Below are positions 8,117 to 17,137 of a DNA stretch of 64,000 bases, piece after piece (position 1 is the first letter of the stretch; the number at the start of each line of letters is the position of its first letter). The translations under genes were made by a program, and so were the position numbers. The stretch is from SOIA01 sp964348015. Its GTDB lineage: Bacteria; Acidobacteriota; Aminicenantia; Aminicenantales; Aminicenantaceae. The stretch lies in the NCBI GenBank assembly GCA_964348015.1, contig CAYGBC010000042.1, positions 1 to 64,000 of the forward strand, given 5' to 3'. The notes beneath the pieces were generated by a model. That model was not told the origin of the DNA. It made no database searches and saw only the letters and a list, made by a program, of their open reading frames with translations.

Positions 8117-9115
8117 ATGAAAGCACTGCGCGTCGGTATCGACACATACAGCCTGGAACCTCTTCAGCTTAGTCCTCTGGAAATTCTGGAATGGGCGAAA
8201 GAAAACGGCGCGGAAGGTGTTCAGGTTTCGGGACTCGGCCCTGAACAGGAAAAAAATGTTGACGCGCAATACTTGAAGGATCTGGCTCAGTTTGCCGCCA
8301 CGAATGATTTATACCTGGAATGGGGAGGCGCACAGCACATTCCTTTTGACATGGAGACCTGGAAAAAGAAGGAAATCCTTAAAGTCAATCGTGCTGCGGC
8401 TGAGCAGGCCGAAACATTGGGAACCCGAATCATCAGGTCCTGCTCAGGAGGCTTGATGCGATGGGACCCAAAGAGCCCTGCCACCAAGACATTCTTGAAG
8501 GAGTCGGCCAAGAGCCTCAAAGCCCAGCGCCAAATGCTCAAGGATCACGGTGTGATTCTGGCCATTGAGACCCATTTCGAATTCACGACCCATGAGCTTC
8601 TCCAGTTGTTCGAGGCCTGTGACGCGGCGCCAGGGGACTATCTCGGCATCTGCCTGGACACGATGAACCTTCTGACCATGCTGGAGGAACCCGTCAGAGC
8701 CTCGGAGAGGATTCTTCCCTGGGTGGTCAGTACCCACATCAAAGATGGCGCCATCCTCCTGACTTCAGAGGGATTCGTCACTTTTCCAGCGGAAATCGGA
8801 AAAGGAATCGTCAACCTCCGGAGAATCGCAGAAATGTTGGCCTCTCTTCCGCATGAGGTCCACCTCTCGATAGAGGATCACGGAGGAACATTCCATCTTC
8901 CCATCTTCAATTCAGAATTTCTCTCCGAATTCCCCGACCTCACAGTCGAAGAGCTTACGGCCCTCATTCAGTTGTCTCAGAAAACCGAAGAGATTTTTAG
9001 GACCGATCAATTGAATATCACGGACAGAGATGAATGGCCCAGAATTTGCTCGGCCAGACTGCAGAGAGACGTCCAGAATCTGAAAGATCTACTGAGGTCA
9101 ACTCCCAGTCAATAA
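8117..9115 (+). CDS. Sugar phosphate isomerase/epimerase (xylose isomerase-like TIM barrel)
   Basis: A 332-residue member of the AP-endonuclease-2/xylose-isomerase-like barrel family. Metal-ligand segments typical of the fold are visible: ILAIETHFEFTTHEL, LGICLDTMNLL, WVVSTHIKDGAIL and HLSIEDHGG. Such enzymes interconvert keto and aldo sugars, inosose or related polyols; the substrate cannot be told from sequence. It is transcribed alone from its own promoter. The rhamnose-type genes from 10.5 to 21.8 kb make a sugar role plausible, but that is context only. Confidence 0.8.
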   Translation: MKALRVGIDTYSLEPLQLSPLEILEWAKENGAEGVQVSGLGPEQEKNVDAQYLKDLAQFAATNDLYLEWGGAQHIPFDMETWKKKEILKVNRAAAEQAETLGTRIIRSCSGGLMRWDPKSPATKTFLKESAKSLKAQRQMLKDHGVILAIETHFEFTTHELLQLFEACDAAPGDYLGICLDTMNLLTMLEEPVRASERILPWVVSTHIKDGAILLTSEGFVTFPAEIGKGIVNLRRIAEMLASLPHEVHLSIEDHGGTFHLPIFNSEFLSEFPDLTVEELTALIQLSQKTEEIFRTDQLNITDRDEWPRICSARLQRDVQNLKDLLRSTPSQ

Positions 9116-9161
9116 CAATTGACCTCTCTCCCAAGAAAAGCCCCAGCTTAAAAGCCACAAA

Positions 9162-9350
9162 GTGTCATTGCGAGCGAAGCGCGACAATCTCATACGAAAA
9201 TAATAATAAAAATTCTTTTTTTACGAGATTGCCACGTCACTTCGCTCCTCGCAATGACATGAAGGTGCTATTGCCGCACAAGCTCGCAGTGACACCTCAG
9301 CCCATCTAATTTTTCCTAGGAGATTGCCGCACAAGCTCGCAATGACACCT
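9162..9350. repeat. Palindromic intergenic repeat, TCATTGCGAGCGAAG family, copy A
   Basis: An arm TGTCATTGCGAGCGAAGCG is followed by an AT-rich stretch and inverted arms ending in CTCGCAATGACA. Two further degenerate arms (GCACAAGCTCGCAGTGACAC and GCACAAGCTCGCAATGACAC) follow. Four copies of the family occur in the window (about 9.2, 20.4, 44.4 and 55.0 kb), all between genes. The rest of 9116-9465 holds nothing recognisable. Confidence 0.8.
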
Positions 9351-9465
9351 TTAATTCATCCCTCTGCTGTACGGAAGTGCCGCGCTTCGCTCGAAACGAA
9401 ATCTGTGAATGATCCCAATCTGCCCAGAAAGCACCAAAGTCAACTCAAAACTGAAATTCAGGGCA

Positions 9466-9960
9466 TCAGAACCGCAGAAAACGGACTGGCTGACCGCAGA
9501 ATGACAGGAATTTCTGAAAGTCCGAAAAACTTAACCCGATCGTCGCGGTGTTGACGTTAGGATGAAAGTTAACCGTCTCCGCCTCCTGAAGGTCCTGGTC
9601 GATAATGACCCGAACCTCTTTCTGGCTGTCATTGAGCAATCCGAAAGGGGAAACAGCGCCCGTATCCAGCCCGAGGAACCGCATCAACCGCTCGGGAGAG
9701 GCAAAGCTGAGCCTGTCTTCTCCCAGCTGTTTTTCCAGCGCTTTCAGGTCCGCCCTCTTGGCACTTTCGATAACGACCAGATAATGCCGGTTTCCTTTTT
9801 TGTTGCGCAGAAAAAGATTCTTGCAGTGCGCTCCGGCAATGTCTCCCCAGTGCTTCTCGGCCTCCTCCACAGTGAAGACTGGGGGGTGCTCGTGCCGGAC
9901 ATAGGAAATGTCGAGACTCTCCAAAGCCTCATAAACCTTCTGTTCTTTTTCCGAAGGCAT
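9466..9960 (-). CDS. ProX/YbaK-family aminoacyl-tRNA deacylase (prolyl-tRNA editing)
   Basis: A 164-residue stand-alone editing domain that hydrolyses mischarged Ala- or Cys-tRNA(Pro) in trans. The family pattern is clear: VRHEHPPVFTVEEAEKH, GAHCKNLFLRNKKGNRHYLVV with the conserved lysine, then LSFASPERLMRFLGLDTGAVSPFGLLND, and the C-terminal FHPNVNTATIGLS. The closest known group is PrdX/ProXp-ala from the mention of LDTGAVSPFGLLN. It is the last of three minus-strand genes (glycosidase, lipoprotein, ProX); its 3' end borders the palindromic repeat. Confidence 0.9.
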   Translation of the reverse strand: MPSEKEQKVYEALESLDISYVRHEHPPVFTVEEAEKHWGDIAGAHCKNLFLRNKKGNRHYLVVIESAKRADLKALEKQLGEDRLSFASPERLMRFLGLDTGAVSPFGLLNDSQKEVRVIIDQDLQEAETVNFHPNVNTATIGLSFSDFQKFLSFCGQPVRFLRF

Positions 9961-9996
9961 TGTCTTTTCCTCCCTCGCAACCTTCTGTACATAAAA

Positions 9997-10494
9997 TCAC
10001 TCCCCCAAAAACGCATCTATTCGCTGTTTCACTTCTTTCAGTTGATTCTCCAGGTAATTGACAGAATCACTGTACTCATCTGTCGAACCGGAGGGATTTA
10101 AGGCCAGCGTATGGAGCTTCGAGTAGAGCGAATGAAGCTCGACCAGATATTGATAAGGTTCGACAAGTGATGAGGGGGGCTCTTCCAACGATGCCATGAA
10201 TTCATCGATCTTGGCTTTGTTTTCTTTCAGCCGTGTCTGCAATTCTTTGTATTCCTTTCCGAGTATCTTAGACTCAACAGAGCTGAGATCTTCTCCTGTG
10301 ACTCGCGCATATTCCATGACATTGATATAGGATCGGGCATGGCTGATGCAGGCTGAAGCCATCCGGACGTTGATCTCCCCCGCAGACTTGAGAATCTCCG
10401 CATACAGCTTTTCCTCTTTCTGCTGGCTGGAACATGTGACGAGCAATACGCACACACAGAGCATGAGTAAAACCGGACCGCACTTTCTTTTCAT
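9997..10494 (-). CDS. Small lipoprotein of unknown function, helical
   Basis: A 165-residue protein with a lipoprotein signal: MKRKCGPVLLMLCVCVLLVTC with lipobox LVTC and acylated Cys near residue 21. The mature part is polar and predicted mostly helical, with coiled-coil-like heptads (KILGKEYKELQTRLKENKAKIDEF and SVNYLENQLKEVKQRIDAFL). I do not recognise the family. The start is the ATG at 10492-10494, only 4 bp after the stop of the glycosidase gene, so translation is probably coupled; the longer frame to 10605 reads through the glycosidase gene and is not real. Confidence 0.7.
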   Translation of the reverse strand: MKRKCGPVLLMLCVCVLLVTCSSQQKEEKLYAEILKSAGEINVRMASACISHARSYINVMEYARVTGEDLSSVESKILGKEYKELQTRLKENKAKIDEFMASLEEPPSSLVEPYQYLVELHSLYSKLHTLALNPSGSTDEYSDSVNYLENQLKEVKQRIDAFLGE

Positions 10495-10498
10495 CGGT

Positions 10499-12145
10499 TC
10501 ACTCTTTTTTGACGAGACGGATCTTGACAGCGGCCTCCTTCTCGACGTCCGCAGTAAAATCCACATAGCGGCTGTTCCCACTCCGCAGGTTCGTGAACTC
10601 CGCATCCTTTCCGTCTACGGAAACAGAATCCGCTTCCGAGTTTTCCGGGAGAAGGACATGGAATGCGGCCTTTGAACCAGGAGACTGGACATCGAGCAAA
10701 ACATGGCCTCCCTTGTGCTGGAAAGCATAACCAAATACAGCGCCTGATGCGCGATAGACGATCCGGACCTCTGCCTGTTCGACTTCTGCCGCAATCCAGC
10801 GGGGAGACACGCGGACTCTCTGGAAAAGTTTGAGTCTGTCTTCCACTCCGGCCAATCCTTCCAAGAGGCCGTACAGCATGGCGCTCGAACCCCAGCCATC
10901 TGTCGGAGTGGCTTCCGGGCTGGTGCTGGTCTTTGCAGTGGATGGAGAGCCATCCGGAAAGTACCAGAGATAGGTCTCTCCGGTTTTCGCAATCATCCGG
11001 GAGTATCGCTTCAGTATATCTACTCCGTACGCTTCAAAGCCATGATCAAAAGCCGCTTTAGCCAGTTCTCCGCCGACAAGAGGCATGATCCCTCCGTTGA
11101 CATACGCGCCCTTCTTGAGCTTTGGATCACCAAAAATGCCGTCGGGGAACGGCGGGTCGATCGAAAACCACTCCGCGAACGCATCTGTCTTCTCTCTTCG
11201 CTCCATGTATTCCTGAATGATAGAAACCGCCATCTCATGCGTGGCGGTGCCCCTGTTGATATCTGCCGGATTGCTCAAGCTCAGCTGTGCGGACTCCTCC
11301 ACACCCGGAATGGTGACCGGCGTGAGCTTCACAAAGTGCGTGTAGAACTTCCCGTTCCAGCACAACCGATTCATCCTGGTCTTGAGAGCCTCCGCGCGGT
11401 CGAGCCAGTATTTGGAAAGTTTTTTATTCTTGAAGTATTCATGCAAAAGAACCATGATCCGGAACGCCTCATAATAACCGCTGTTATCCCCGTGCATGAT
11501 CCCCCAAAATGTGTCCTCCGTTATCTGGAACTGCAGCCAATCATGGGCTCCGGCCGTGTAGGCAAAATCCCAGGTGTCGATGGTGTAAGCCCGTTTGACC
11601 AGTTCATTCTCATAATCCCAGTACCAGGGATGGGTGAGTACATACTGAAGAGCTTTGTCCATTTTCGGCAACAACCTCTTGATCCACTGGTCATCTCCAG
11701 TCGCCTGCCAGGCCAGAAAAGCCGCCTTGACAAACCTGAACTCCACATCCGCCTCCACAGGAACGCGCACGTACTTGACCCAGTTCTCCTTCTCGCAGGG
11801 AAGTTTTTCGGGGAAAGTCGTGAAATAGTCGAATATTCGGCCGTTATCGGCCTGGGTTGCGGTGAAATGGTCAACAGCGCTCTGGAGGTCCTCCTCAATA
11901 TACTTCACTCCTCTGAGCATGTCGCTGTAATCCCGGATCCAGATGGACTTCGTGTCCGGAGTCCTGTAACCCCTGATCTCTTGCCCATCGATCACGACAT
12001 CGAGAACGTCCTGCTCCAGGAATGATTTAATTTTCGGGAAAAAACTGTCAAACTCCTCCATGCCTGTTTTGATGTGAGTTTTCTCGCTCATGTCGAATAT
12101 CTCAGAAGAAAAGTGCGCGGGCCATTCATCCCTTCGGATACGCAT
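10499..12145 (-). CDS. Six-hairpin (alpha/alpha)6 glycoside hydrolase-like protein
   Basis: A 548-residue cytoplasmic protein (no signal peptide) with features of the alpha/alpha six-hairpin glycosidase fold found in debranching enzymes and rhamnosidase-like families. SIWIRDYSDMLRG, DWLQFQITEDTFWGIMHGDN, YVNGGIMPLVGGELAKAAF and TDGWGSSAMLYGLLEGLAG mark successive helical hairpins and likely acidic catalytic residues, followed by a C-terminal beta domain. The exact family and substrate are uncertain. I chose ATG 12143-12145, preceded by AGGA at 8 nt; the open frame runs on to 12301 but that extra stretch is an intergenic repeat. It faces away from the symporter gene, and context suggests handling of rhamnose- or fucose-containing glycosides. 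Confidence 0.7.
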   Translation of the reverse strand: MRIRRDEWPAHFSSEIFDMSEKTHIKTGMEEFDSFFPKIKSFLEQDVLDVVIDGQEIRGYRTPDTKSIWIRDYSDMLRGVKYIEEDLQSAVDHFTATQADNGRIFDYFTTFPEKLPCEKENWVKYVRVPVEADVEFRFVKAAFLAWQATGDDQWIKRLLPKMDKALQYVLTHPWYWDYENELVKRAYTIDTWDFAYTAGAHDWLQFQITEDTFWGIMHGDNSGYYEAFRIMVLLHEYFKNKKLSKYWLDRAEALKTRMNRLCWNGKFYTHFVKLTPVTIPGVEESAQLSLSNPADINRGTATHEMAVSIIQEYMERREKTDAFAEWFSIDPPFPDGIFGDPKLKKGAYVNGGIMPLVGGELAKAAFDHGFEAYGVDILKRYSRMIAKTGETYLWYFPDGSPSTAKTSTSPEATPTDGWGSSAMLYGLLEGLAGVEDRLKLFQRVRVSPRWIAAEVEQAEVRIVYRASGAVFGYAFQHKGGHVLLDVQSPGSKAAFHVLLPENSEADSVSVDGKDAEFTNLRSGNSRYVDFTADVEKEAAVKIRLVKKE

Positions 12146-12185
12146 TCTTTTTATCCTATTTTCCCAAAAAAATCCATCCAATAAG

Positions 12186-12290
12186 AAAAAGGGGAAGGCT
12201 TTTGTTCTTAAAGAAAGGGGACAGTCCCTCTTCTGTTTAACATAAGGACTGAAAGGGACAGTCCCAGAAGAAAAAAGCCTTCCCCTTTTT
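12186..12290. repeat. GGGACAGTCCC-family palindromic element, copy 1
   Basis: A 105-bp element bounded by a perfect 18-bp inverted repeat (AAAAAGGGGAAGGCTTTT at 12186-12203, complement at 12273-12290) and containing two GGGACAGTCCC palindromes. A related copy lies at 44228-44338 and degraded ones near 20.3 and 54.9 kb. Such sequences are commonly associated with REP-type (Y1/RAYT) transposases, none of which is in the window. Confidence 0.8.
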
Positions 12291-12350
12291 CTTTGAATCA
12301 TTGACTTTATGCTTTATCCGCAGTAAATACTAAGGACTAAGGCCGGTCGG

Positions 12351-14456
12351 ATGTCTATTTGGGGATTGCACATCATCGATGTGTCTGTAATCTTCCTCTA
12401 CATCATTATCATTCTGTGGCTGGGCAAACGCGCGGCCCAAAAAACCAAGGATACAGGTGATTTTTTTCTCGCCGGCCGCAAGCTCGGCAAATTCTATCAG
12501 TTTTTCCTCAACTTCGGATGTTCGACTAACGCCGACCAGGCTGTGGCTGTCTCCAGGGAAATCTACCGCCAGGGAATCGGCGGCATGTGGATTCAGTACC
12601 TTGTCCTCTTCTTAACCCCTTTTTACTGGTTCACGACATTCTTCTTTCGCCGAATCCGCCTCACGACCATCGGCGATTATTTCACGGAACGTTTCAAAAG
12701 TAAGTCCCTGGGCGGAAGCTACGCCATCTTTATCCTGCTGCTGTCCATCCTGGGCGGTGGAGTCGGCTATATGGTGGCGGCCAAAACTATGATGGCCATG
12801 ACGCCCAAGCCTTTAGACAAGTGCACGTATGAGGAACGGCTGAGCGTTGAGCAATTCAGGGAATACCAGGATCTCAAATCGAGGATGGATGAAGGATTAA
12901 GCCAGGAAGAAAGAGTCCGATATGAAGAGCTGAACGAGAAGAATAAGAGGAGTGAACTGCACTCTTTCATCTCCTACACAGACCCTCTCCTCTTCTATCT
13001 TATCTATGCTATTATAGTTTCGATCTACACCATGCTCGGGGGATTCCGGGCAGCCGTTATCACTGATGCGATCCAGGGATTTCTGATCATCACTTTTTCT
13101 CTCATCCTCATCCCTATCGGCCTGGCCAAGATCGGAGGCTTTTCAGGGCTTCACGCTTCTGTGCCGGACTACATGTTTGAACTCTTCGGCTCTGTGACCA
13201 TGAGCGAATACGCCTGGTACACGATACTCGCCATGGTCCTTGCGAACCTTGTCTCCATCGTCGCCGTGGCTCCCGGAATGCAGACGGCCGGCTCGGCCAC
13301 GAATGAGATGACCGCGCGTTTCGGGATGATCGGAGGCATGTTTTTCAAAAGATTCATCATGATCTTCTGGGCTCTAGCCGGCCTGCTGGCGATCGGACTC
13401 TACGCCGGGATGCTCCACGACCCGGATCTCATCTGGGGATTCATGTCTAAGGATCTGCTCTTCCCCGGAGCGATCGGACTGATGCTCGTCGGGATTCTGG
13501 CAGCAAACATGTCCACACTCGACGCCAGCGCCGTGTCTTATTCCGCGCTTTTCATCCGAAACCTCTACGAACCTTTCAAGCCGAATAAATCTGAAAAGCA
13601 CTACCTCTTTGTAGGGAGGATTGCCATCGCTGTGACCCTGTTCGGGGGAATCGCGGTGGCTCTATTGATCAATAATCTCCTGGTGCTGTTCAAATACATT
13701 ATCTCTATACCCGCAATCTTTGGCGCCTCCATCTGGCTGGGATTCGTCTGGCGGAGGCTAACAAAATCAGCGGTGTTCACGCAGGTCGTGATCTGCCTGC
13801 TCATCTACGCTGTCATTCCCAATCTTTTCCAGACTTTGAATTGGGCCAAGCACAATCCCGCCTTTCTTCTCGAAACTCAGCCCAAAACAGTGACTGTGAC
13901 AGTGAGCGCTCTTAAAGAAGATGTGGAGAAAGGGCGAGCCGAATCTGTCGGTCAGCCCATACACAAAGAGCACACCATCGAGGCCGTCGGCGTTTTCTTC
14001 GAAGACGTGGCCCGGACAGACCCGGCTGATCCCGATTCACCGGAAGTGGGATTGGGACGTTTTCATGCGGAAATCTGGGTGCTGAGCTGGCTGGGCATTG
14101 ATTTCACTTCCTGCACGAAAGCTCAACTCGTCGCAATCCGTTTCTTCTTTGACGCTCTGTTTCCTTTCCTCTTTCTTTTTCTTGTCTCATTCGTGACCAA
14201 ACCCGCCCCTAAGTCTCATCTGGACAGGTTCTTTGCCAGGCTGCACACTCCTGTTCAGAAAACTCCTGAGGAAGAAAGGGATGCGCTGGAAGATTCCTAC
14301 AGGAACCCGGGAAAATTCGAAAAAGATAAGCTTTTCCCCGGATCGAACTGGGAAATCATGAAACCGACCAAAACCGATTTTCTGGGATTCGGGGGAAGCT
14401 GGGTTCTGGTCGGAGTGATCATCCTGCTTCTCTGGCTCATGACTTCGATAAAATAG
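12351..14456 (+). CDS. Sodium:solute symporter family protein, oversized
   Basis: A multi-spanning inner-membrane protein of the SSS (SLC5-like) family, which couples Na+ entry to uptake of sugars or other organics. Family features: N-terminal KDTGDFFLAGRKLG, the FLNFGCSTNADQAVAVSREIYRQG segment, GGFRAAVITDAIQGF, and NMSTLDASAVSYSALF. At 701 residues it is longer than the usual 500-550. The extra length lies in a charged, helical insertion after the third helix (around residues 155-205) and in a hydrophilic insertion (about residues 500-580) before the last helices. It stands between a six-hairpin glycosidase and a URO-D-family gene, so a sugar substrate such as rhamnose is plausible but unproven. 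Confidence 0.88.
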   Translation: MSIWGLHIIDVSVIFLYIIIILWLGKRAAQKTKDTGDFFLAGRKLGKFYQFFLNFGCSTNADQAVAVSREIYRQGIGGMWIQYLVLFLTPFYWFTTFFFRRIRLTTIGDYFTERFKSKSLGGSYAIFILLLSILGGGVGYMVAAKTMMAMTPKPLDKCTYEERLSVEQFREYQDLKSRMDEGLSQEERVRYEELNEKNKRSELHSFISYTDPLLFYLIYAIIVSIYTMLGGFRAAVITDAIQGFLIITFSLILIPIGLAKIGGFSGLHASVPDYMFELFGSVTMSEYAWYTILAMVLANLVSIVAVAPGMQTAGSATNEMTARFGMIGGMFFKRFIMIFWALAGLLAIGLYAGMLHDPDLIWGFMSKDLLFPGAIGLMLVGILAANMSTLDASAVSYSALFIRNLYEPFKPNKSEKHYLFVGRIAIAVTLFGGIAVALLINNLLVLFKYIISIPAIFGASIWLGFVWRRLTKSAVFTQVVICLLIYAVIPNLFQTLNWAKHNPAFLLETQPKTVTVTVSALKEDVEKGRAESVGQPIHKEHTIEAVGVFFEDVARTDPADPDSPEVGLGRFHAEIWVLSWLGIDFTSCTKAQLVAIRFFFDALFPFLFLFLVSFVTKPAPKSHLDRFFARLHTPVQKTPEEERDALEDSYRNPGKFEKDKLFPGSNWEIMKPTKTDFLGFGGSWVLVGVIILLLWLMTSIK

Positions 14457-14483
14457 GAAATAACAGGAACATCATACTTTTTT

Positions 14484-15650
14484 TCACTTTTTTGAATACA
14501 CACACTTTCGAGCTTCATCCGCATAGGCTTCAAGGAGTTCCGTATCCGCGTCAAAAAAGTGGTCTGAAGGCGCCAGGATGTAGCCGCCCCCTTCCCCTGC
14601 TTCTTCGAAACACCTGCGGACCTCTTGTCTCGTCTCATCAGGAGCGCATCCTTTTAAAAAATGGAACTGGTCGAAGCCACCGATCATACAGACTCTCTTC
14701 CCGATCCTCTTCTTCGCCTCCTTCAGGTTCACGTCTCCACCCATGGCTGCAGGCGTAAAAGTTTCCATGGCATCCGGGCGCATATCCGCAATCATTTCCA
14801 GCAGAGGCATCATGCCTCCGCAGGTATGGTAGACAACTTTCTGTCCGGCCAGATGCGCCGATTCGATCAACTCTGCATCGTAAGGGGCGACAAATTCCTC
14901 AAAGATCTTCGGGGAGATGACCGTGGACGAGGCATCCCCTCCGCCGTGTTCGATGAGGTCGAACTTCGCACCCTTCATGGATTGAACAAAGCTTTTTTTT
15001 CTGTCCAGTAAAATTCCCAAAAAGGAGTGAACCCATTCGGGATCATCGTAAGTCTCCAGGATGAGCTTTTCGATCCCGAACAGCACTGCGGCATCCTGCC
15101 AGCAGCCAGGCTGGCCGTAGACATCGAACCCTGGAATCGAGCCCCGAACGAGGCCTCGTTCTCCGAATGAATCCACGTCTCTGTTGACTTTTTCCACATC
15201 GCAGAGCGGCCGAGTCGCGTATTTCGCGAAGATGTCGATATCCGATTTCTCCTTGATCATCCGGTCTGTGACCCAGGTCGTGTACTCATTACTCTTGAGA
15301 ACCATCGAGAGAGTCTTATCGGGTGTGACAAAATCATACCGGACCGCCTCGTACTCAGCGTCAGGAAGGCTCTGTGTTTGAATCTGCCAGCTGTCCGAAC
15401 AGATGCGGGGCGCTTCCAAAAAAGCCAATTCTGACTGATTCGGGTCAGAATACTCCTTCCGAGCCGGATCCGGCTTATGGGCGACAATCCATTTGATGGG
15501 ATCCAGTCCGAATCGGTCGAAAAAGTCCTGGCAAGAAATCCCGTTCATCCGGGTCTTCAGGAAATACGGCATGACATGATGCGTCGTGACAGGAAGGCGG
15601 TCGGGGAGCTCTCCGGTTAAAGCGGCGAGAAACCGCTGTTTTGATGTCAT
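14484..15650 (-). CDS. Uroporphyrinogen-decarboxylase-family protein (not HemE)
   Basis: A 388-residue URO-D-fold protein. The family pattern is visible: TSKQRFLAALTGELPDRLPV at the start, a central PKIFEEFVAPYDAELIESAHLAGQKVVYHTCGG and the C-terminal GGYILAPSDHFFDAD. VVYHTCGG supplies the His-x-Cys typical of corrinoid/coenzyme M methyltransferases (MtaA/MtbA type), but the later Cys of that zinc site is not obvious here (LAPSDH). True HemE N-terminal motifs are absent. Start MTSKQRF (ATG 15648-15650) has GGGA upstream and agrees with the family; a second ATG 18 bp earlier has none. It converges on the symporter gene. Substrate unknown. Confidence 0.8.
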   Translation of the reverse strand: MTSKQRFLAALTGELPDRLPVTTHHVMPYFLKTRMNGISCQDFFDRFGLDPIKWIVAHKPDPARKEYSDPNQSELAFLEAPRICSDSWQIQTQSLPDAEYEAVRYDFVTPDKTLSMVLKSNEYTTWVTDRMIKEKSDIDIFAKYATRPLCDVEKVNRDVDSFGERGLVRGSIPGFDVYGQPGCWQDAAVLFGIEKLILETYDDPEWVHSFLGILLDRKKSFVQSMKGAKFDLIEHGGGDASSTVISPKIFEEFVAPYDAELIESAHLAGQKVVYHTCGGMMPLLEMIADMRPDAMETFTPAAMGGDVNLKEAKKRIGKRVCMIGGFDQFHFLKGCAPDETRQEVRRCFEEAGEGGGYILAPSDHFFDADTELLEAYADEARKCVYSKK

Positions 15651-15792
15651 GACCGTTTCCCTGCCCATAGAGGATGCGCTGTTTGGAATCCGTTTTTTGC
15701 AGGCTCAAGAATTGCAAGCTCGCGTCAAACGGGATTCAATGCTGTCTCAACCCGATGAAATGGATCGAGGGTGCCACCCTGGAGAATTTCCG

Positions 15793-16800
15793 CTATTCAT
15801 AAAAATATTTGAGAGCGTATTTTCTAAAAGCTGTCCCTTTAGTCGCCCGGGCATACAGAAAATTATTCCTGTCCACATGAATGGCATGCGCGGGTTCGGG
15901 CAGAGTGATAGCAGTCAGGTACTCGCCGTTCCCTCTGAGCACATAAACATCTTGATTGGGATTTTCAGAGAGATGGCCTCCCAGAATAAGAATATATCCG
16001 CGGTTATCCAGAGCGATTCCCTTGAACACAGCTTCAACAGGGTACTGTCCGAAGGCAGGCCTCTCATCTTTTTCTTCTCTCATTTTCACTCTTTTCTTGC
16101 CCACTAAACTCTGGTTCCAGAGAACATCCACCTGCATTTCCTGTTCTTCATCCAACTGTCTGTTCAATTTTTCAACCTTGTCTTCCCAGGTATACGCGAG
16201 AATGAATTCGCCTCTTCTGTCCACCACAAAACTGACCATGTTCATCATCGAAAGTCTCTGACCCCGGGCATAAATGATCCTTTCGATCTCATTTCCTTCA
16301 ATATCGAAGAGGTATATACAATAAATGGCTCTTCCCTCCTCATATTCTCTTTTCAGAGCTGTGACGGCAATCTGGTCATCGGAGAGAACATACAGGTCTG
16401 TCACCGTGAAGGGTACCGGTATTTCCATCTGGTACTCCAAATCCAGGTTGTACACGAGTATTCCATGGTTGTACACCTCTGAGACATACAGCTTTCCGTT
16501 GAAATATTTTATCAGGCTGGGCCCTTGAAGTCCTTGAGGCCGTCTGCCCTTCTGGTCTGTCTCGTTCAAGAATTCTCCGTTTGGGTCGAATTTCCTTATC
16601 AGATTGTTCCTCAAATCTGTGATGTAGATGTTGCCGTCATTATCCGTTGTCAGCCCCGGCCTCTGATACATCAAATCTTCATCCGCATCCCCGATCACGA
16701 GCACTTCCTCAAGATAGACACTCATCTGACCCTGAGCAAATAAAACACTAAACCCGCAGAATACCAGGATGAACACTGAACCCCACTTCATATTTCTCAT
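15793..16800 (-). CDS. Secreted 6-bladed beta-propeller protein
   Basis: A 335-residue exported protein: signal peptide MRNMKWGSVFILVFCGFSVLFAQ (signal-peptidase I site after AQ), then NHL-like blades with the recurrent pattern DNDGNIYITDLRNNLIRKFDPNGEF, GKLYVSEVYNHGILVYNLD, RRGEFILAYTWEDKVEKL and NRGYILILGG. Proteins of this type are abundant in Bacteroidetes and Aminicenantes-like genomes and usually have unknown ligands. The ATG at 16798-16800 has GGAGAC at a proper distance. It is separated from both neighbours by its own gaps. Confidence 0.8.
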   Translation of the reverse strand: MRNMKWGSVFILVFCGFSVLFAQGQMSVYLEEVLVIGDADEDLMYQRPGLTTDNDGNIYITDLRNNLIRKFDPNGEFLNETDQKGRRPQGLQGPSLIKYFNGKLYVSEVYNHGILVYNLDLEYQMEIPVPFTVTDLYVLSDDQIAVTALKREYEEGRAIYCIYLFDIEGNEIERIIYARGQRLSMMNMVSFVVDRRGEFILAYTWEDKVEKLNRQLDEEQEMQVDVLWNQSLVGKKRVKMREEKDERPAFGQYPVEAVFKGIALDNRGYILILGGHLSENPNQDVYVLRGNGEYLTAITLPEPAHAIHVDRNNFLYARATKGTAFRKYALKYFYE

Positions 16801-17082
16801 TTCTTACGTCTCCTGATCCAAAGACCTCATTCGTCCCGGGTGACCGCTCCATGAAGAAAAGCCAAAAACCAGCCGAATCGTTCGCCTCGATAATTCATCA
16901 GGCGTCCAATCGTCAAACCCGATTTTCCATCGGAGTGGAACAAGTTCAAAATATATATCTAACGAGAGAAAATTTCCAGCCTAAATTTCCGCATGAGTGC
17001 ATCTCTCTTTCTTTGATCATTGAAATGATTTTAGAAATCCCCTGAGCGACCTTGAAGATTTAGCCTCCTTTCCTGTCTTGTC
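16801..17082. other. Intergenic region between divergent genes
   Basis: About 280 bp between the propeller gene (minus) and the AOR promoter (plus). No gene or repeat was recognised. It should contain the propeller promoter. Confidence 0.35.
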
Positions 17083-17112
17083 TTGATATTTGTTTTTGAG
17101 TGTGTTTAAAAT
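17083..17112 (+). promoter_or_regulatory. Promoter of the AOR-aldolase operon
   Basis: TTGATA, 18 bp, TAAAAT, placing transcription start near 17119 and a leader of about 20 nt before ATG 17138. The reading frame that opens at 17090 lies inside this promoter and is therefore not the start. Confidence 0.55.
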
Positions 17113-17137
17113 CTATCATCCAAAGACACGAGATCAC

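Noticed and set aside
9034..9554. Short frames across the repeats at 9.1-9.5 kb
   Set aside because: They translate palindromic repeat DNA and have no independent support.
11042..12025. 327-residue frame opposite the glycosidase gene
   Set aside because: Antisense to a gene with good motifs and a Shine-Dalgarno; composition without domain pattern.
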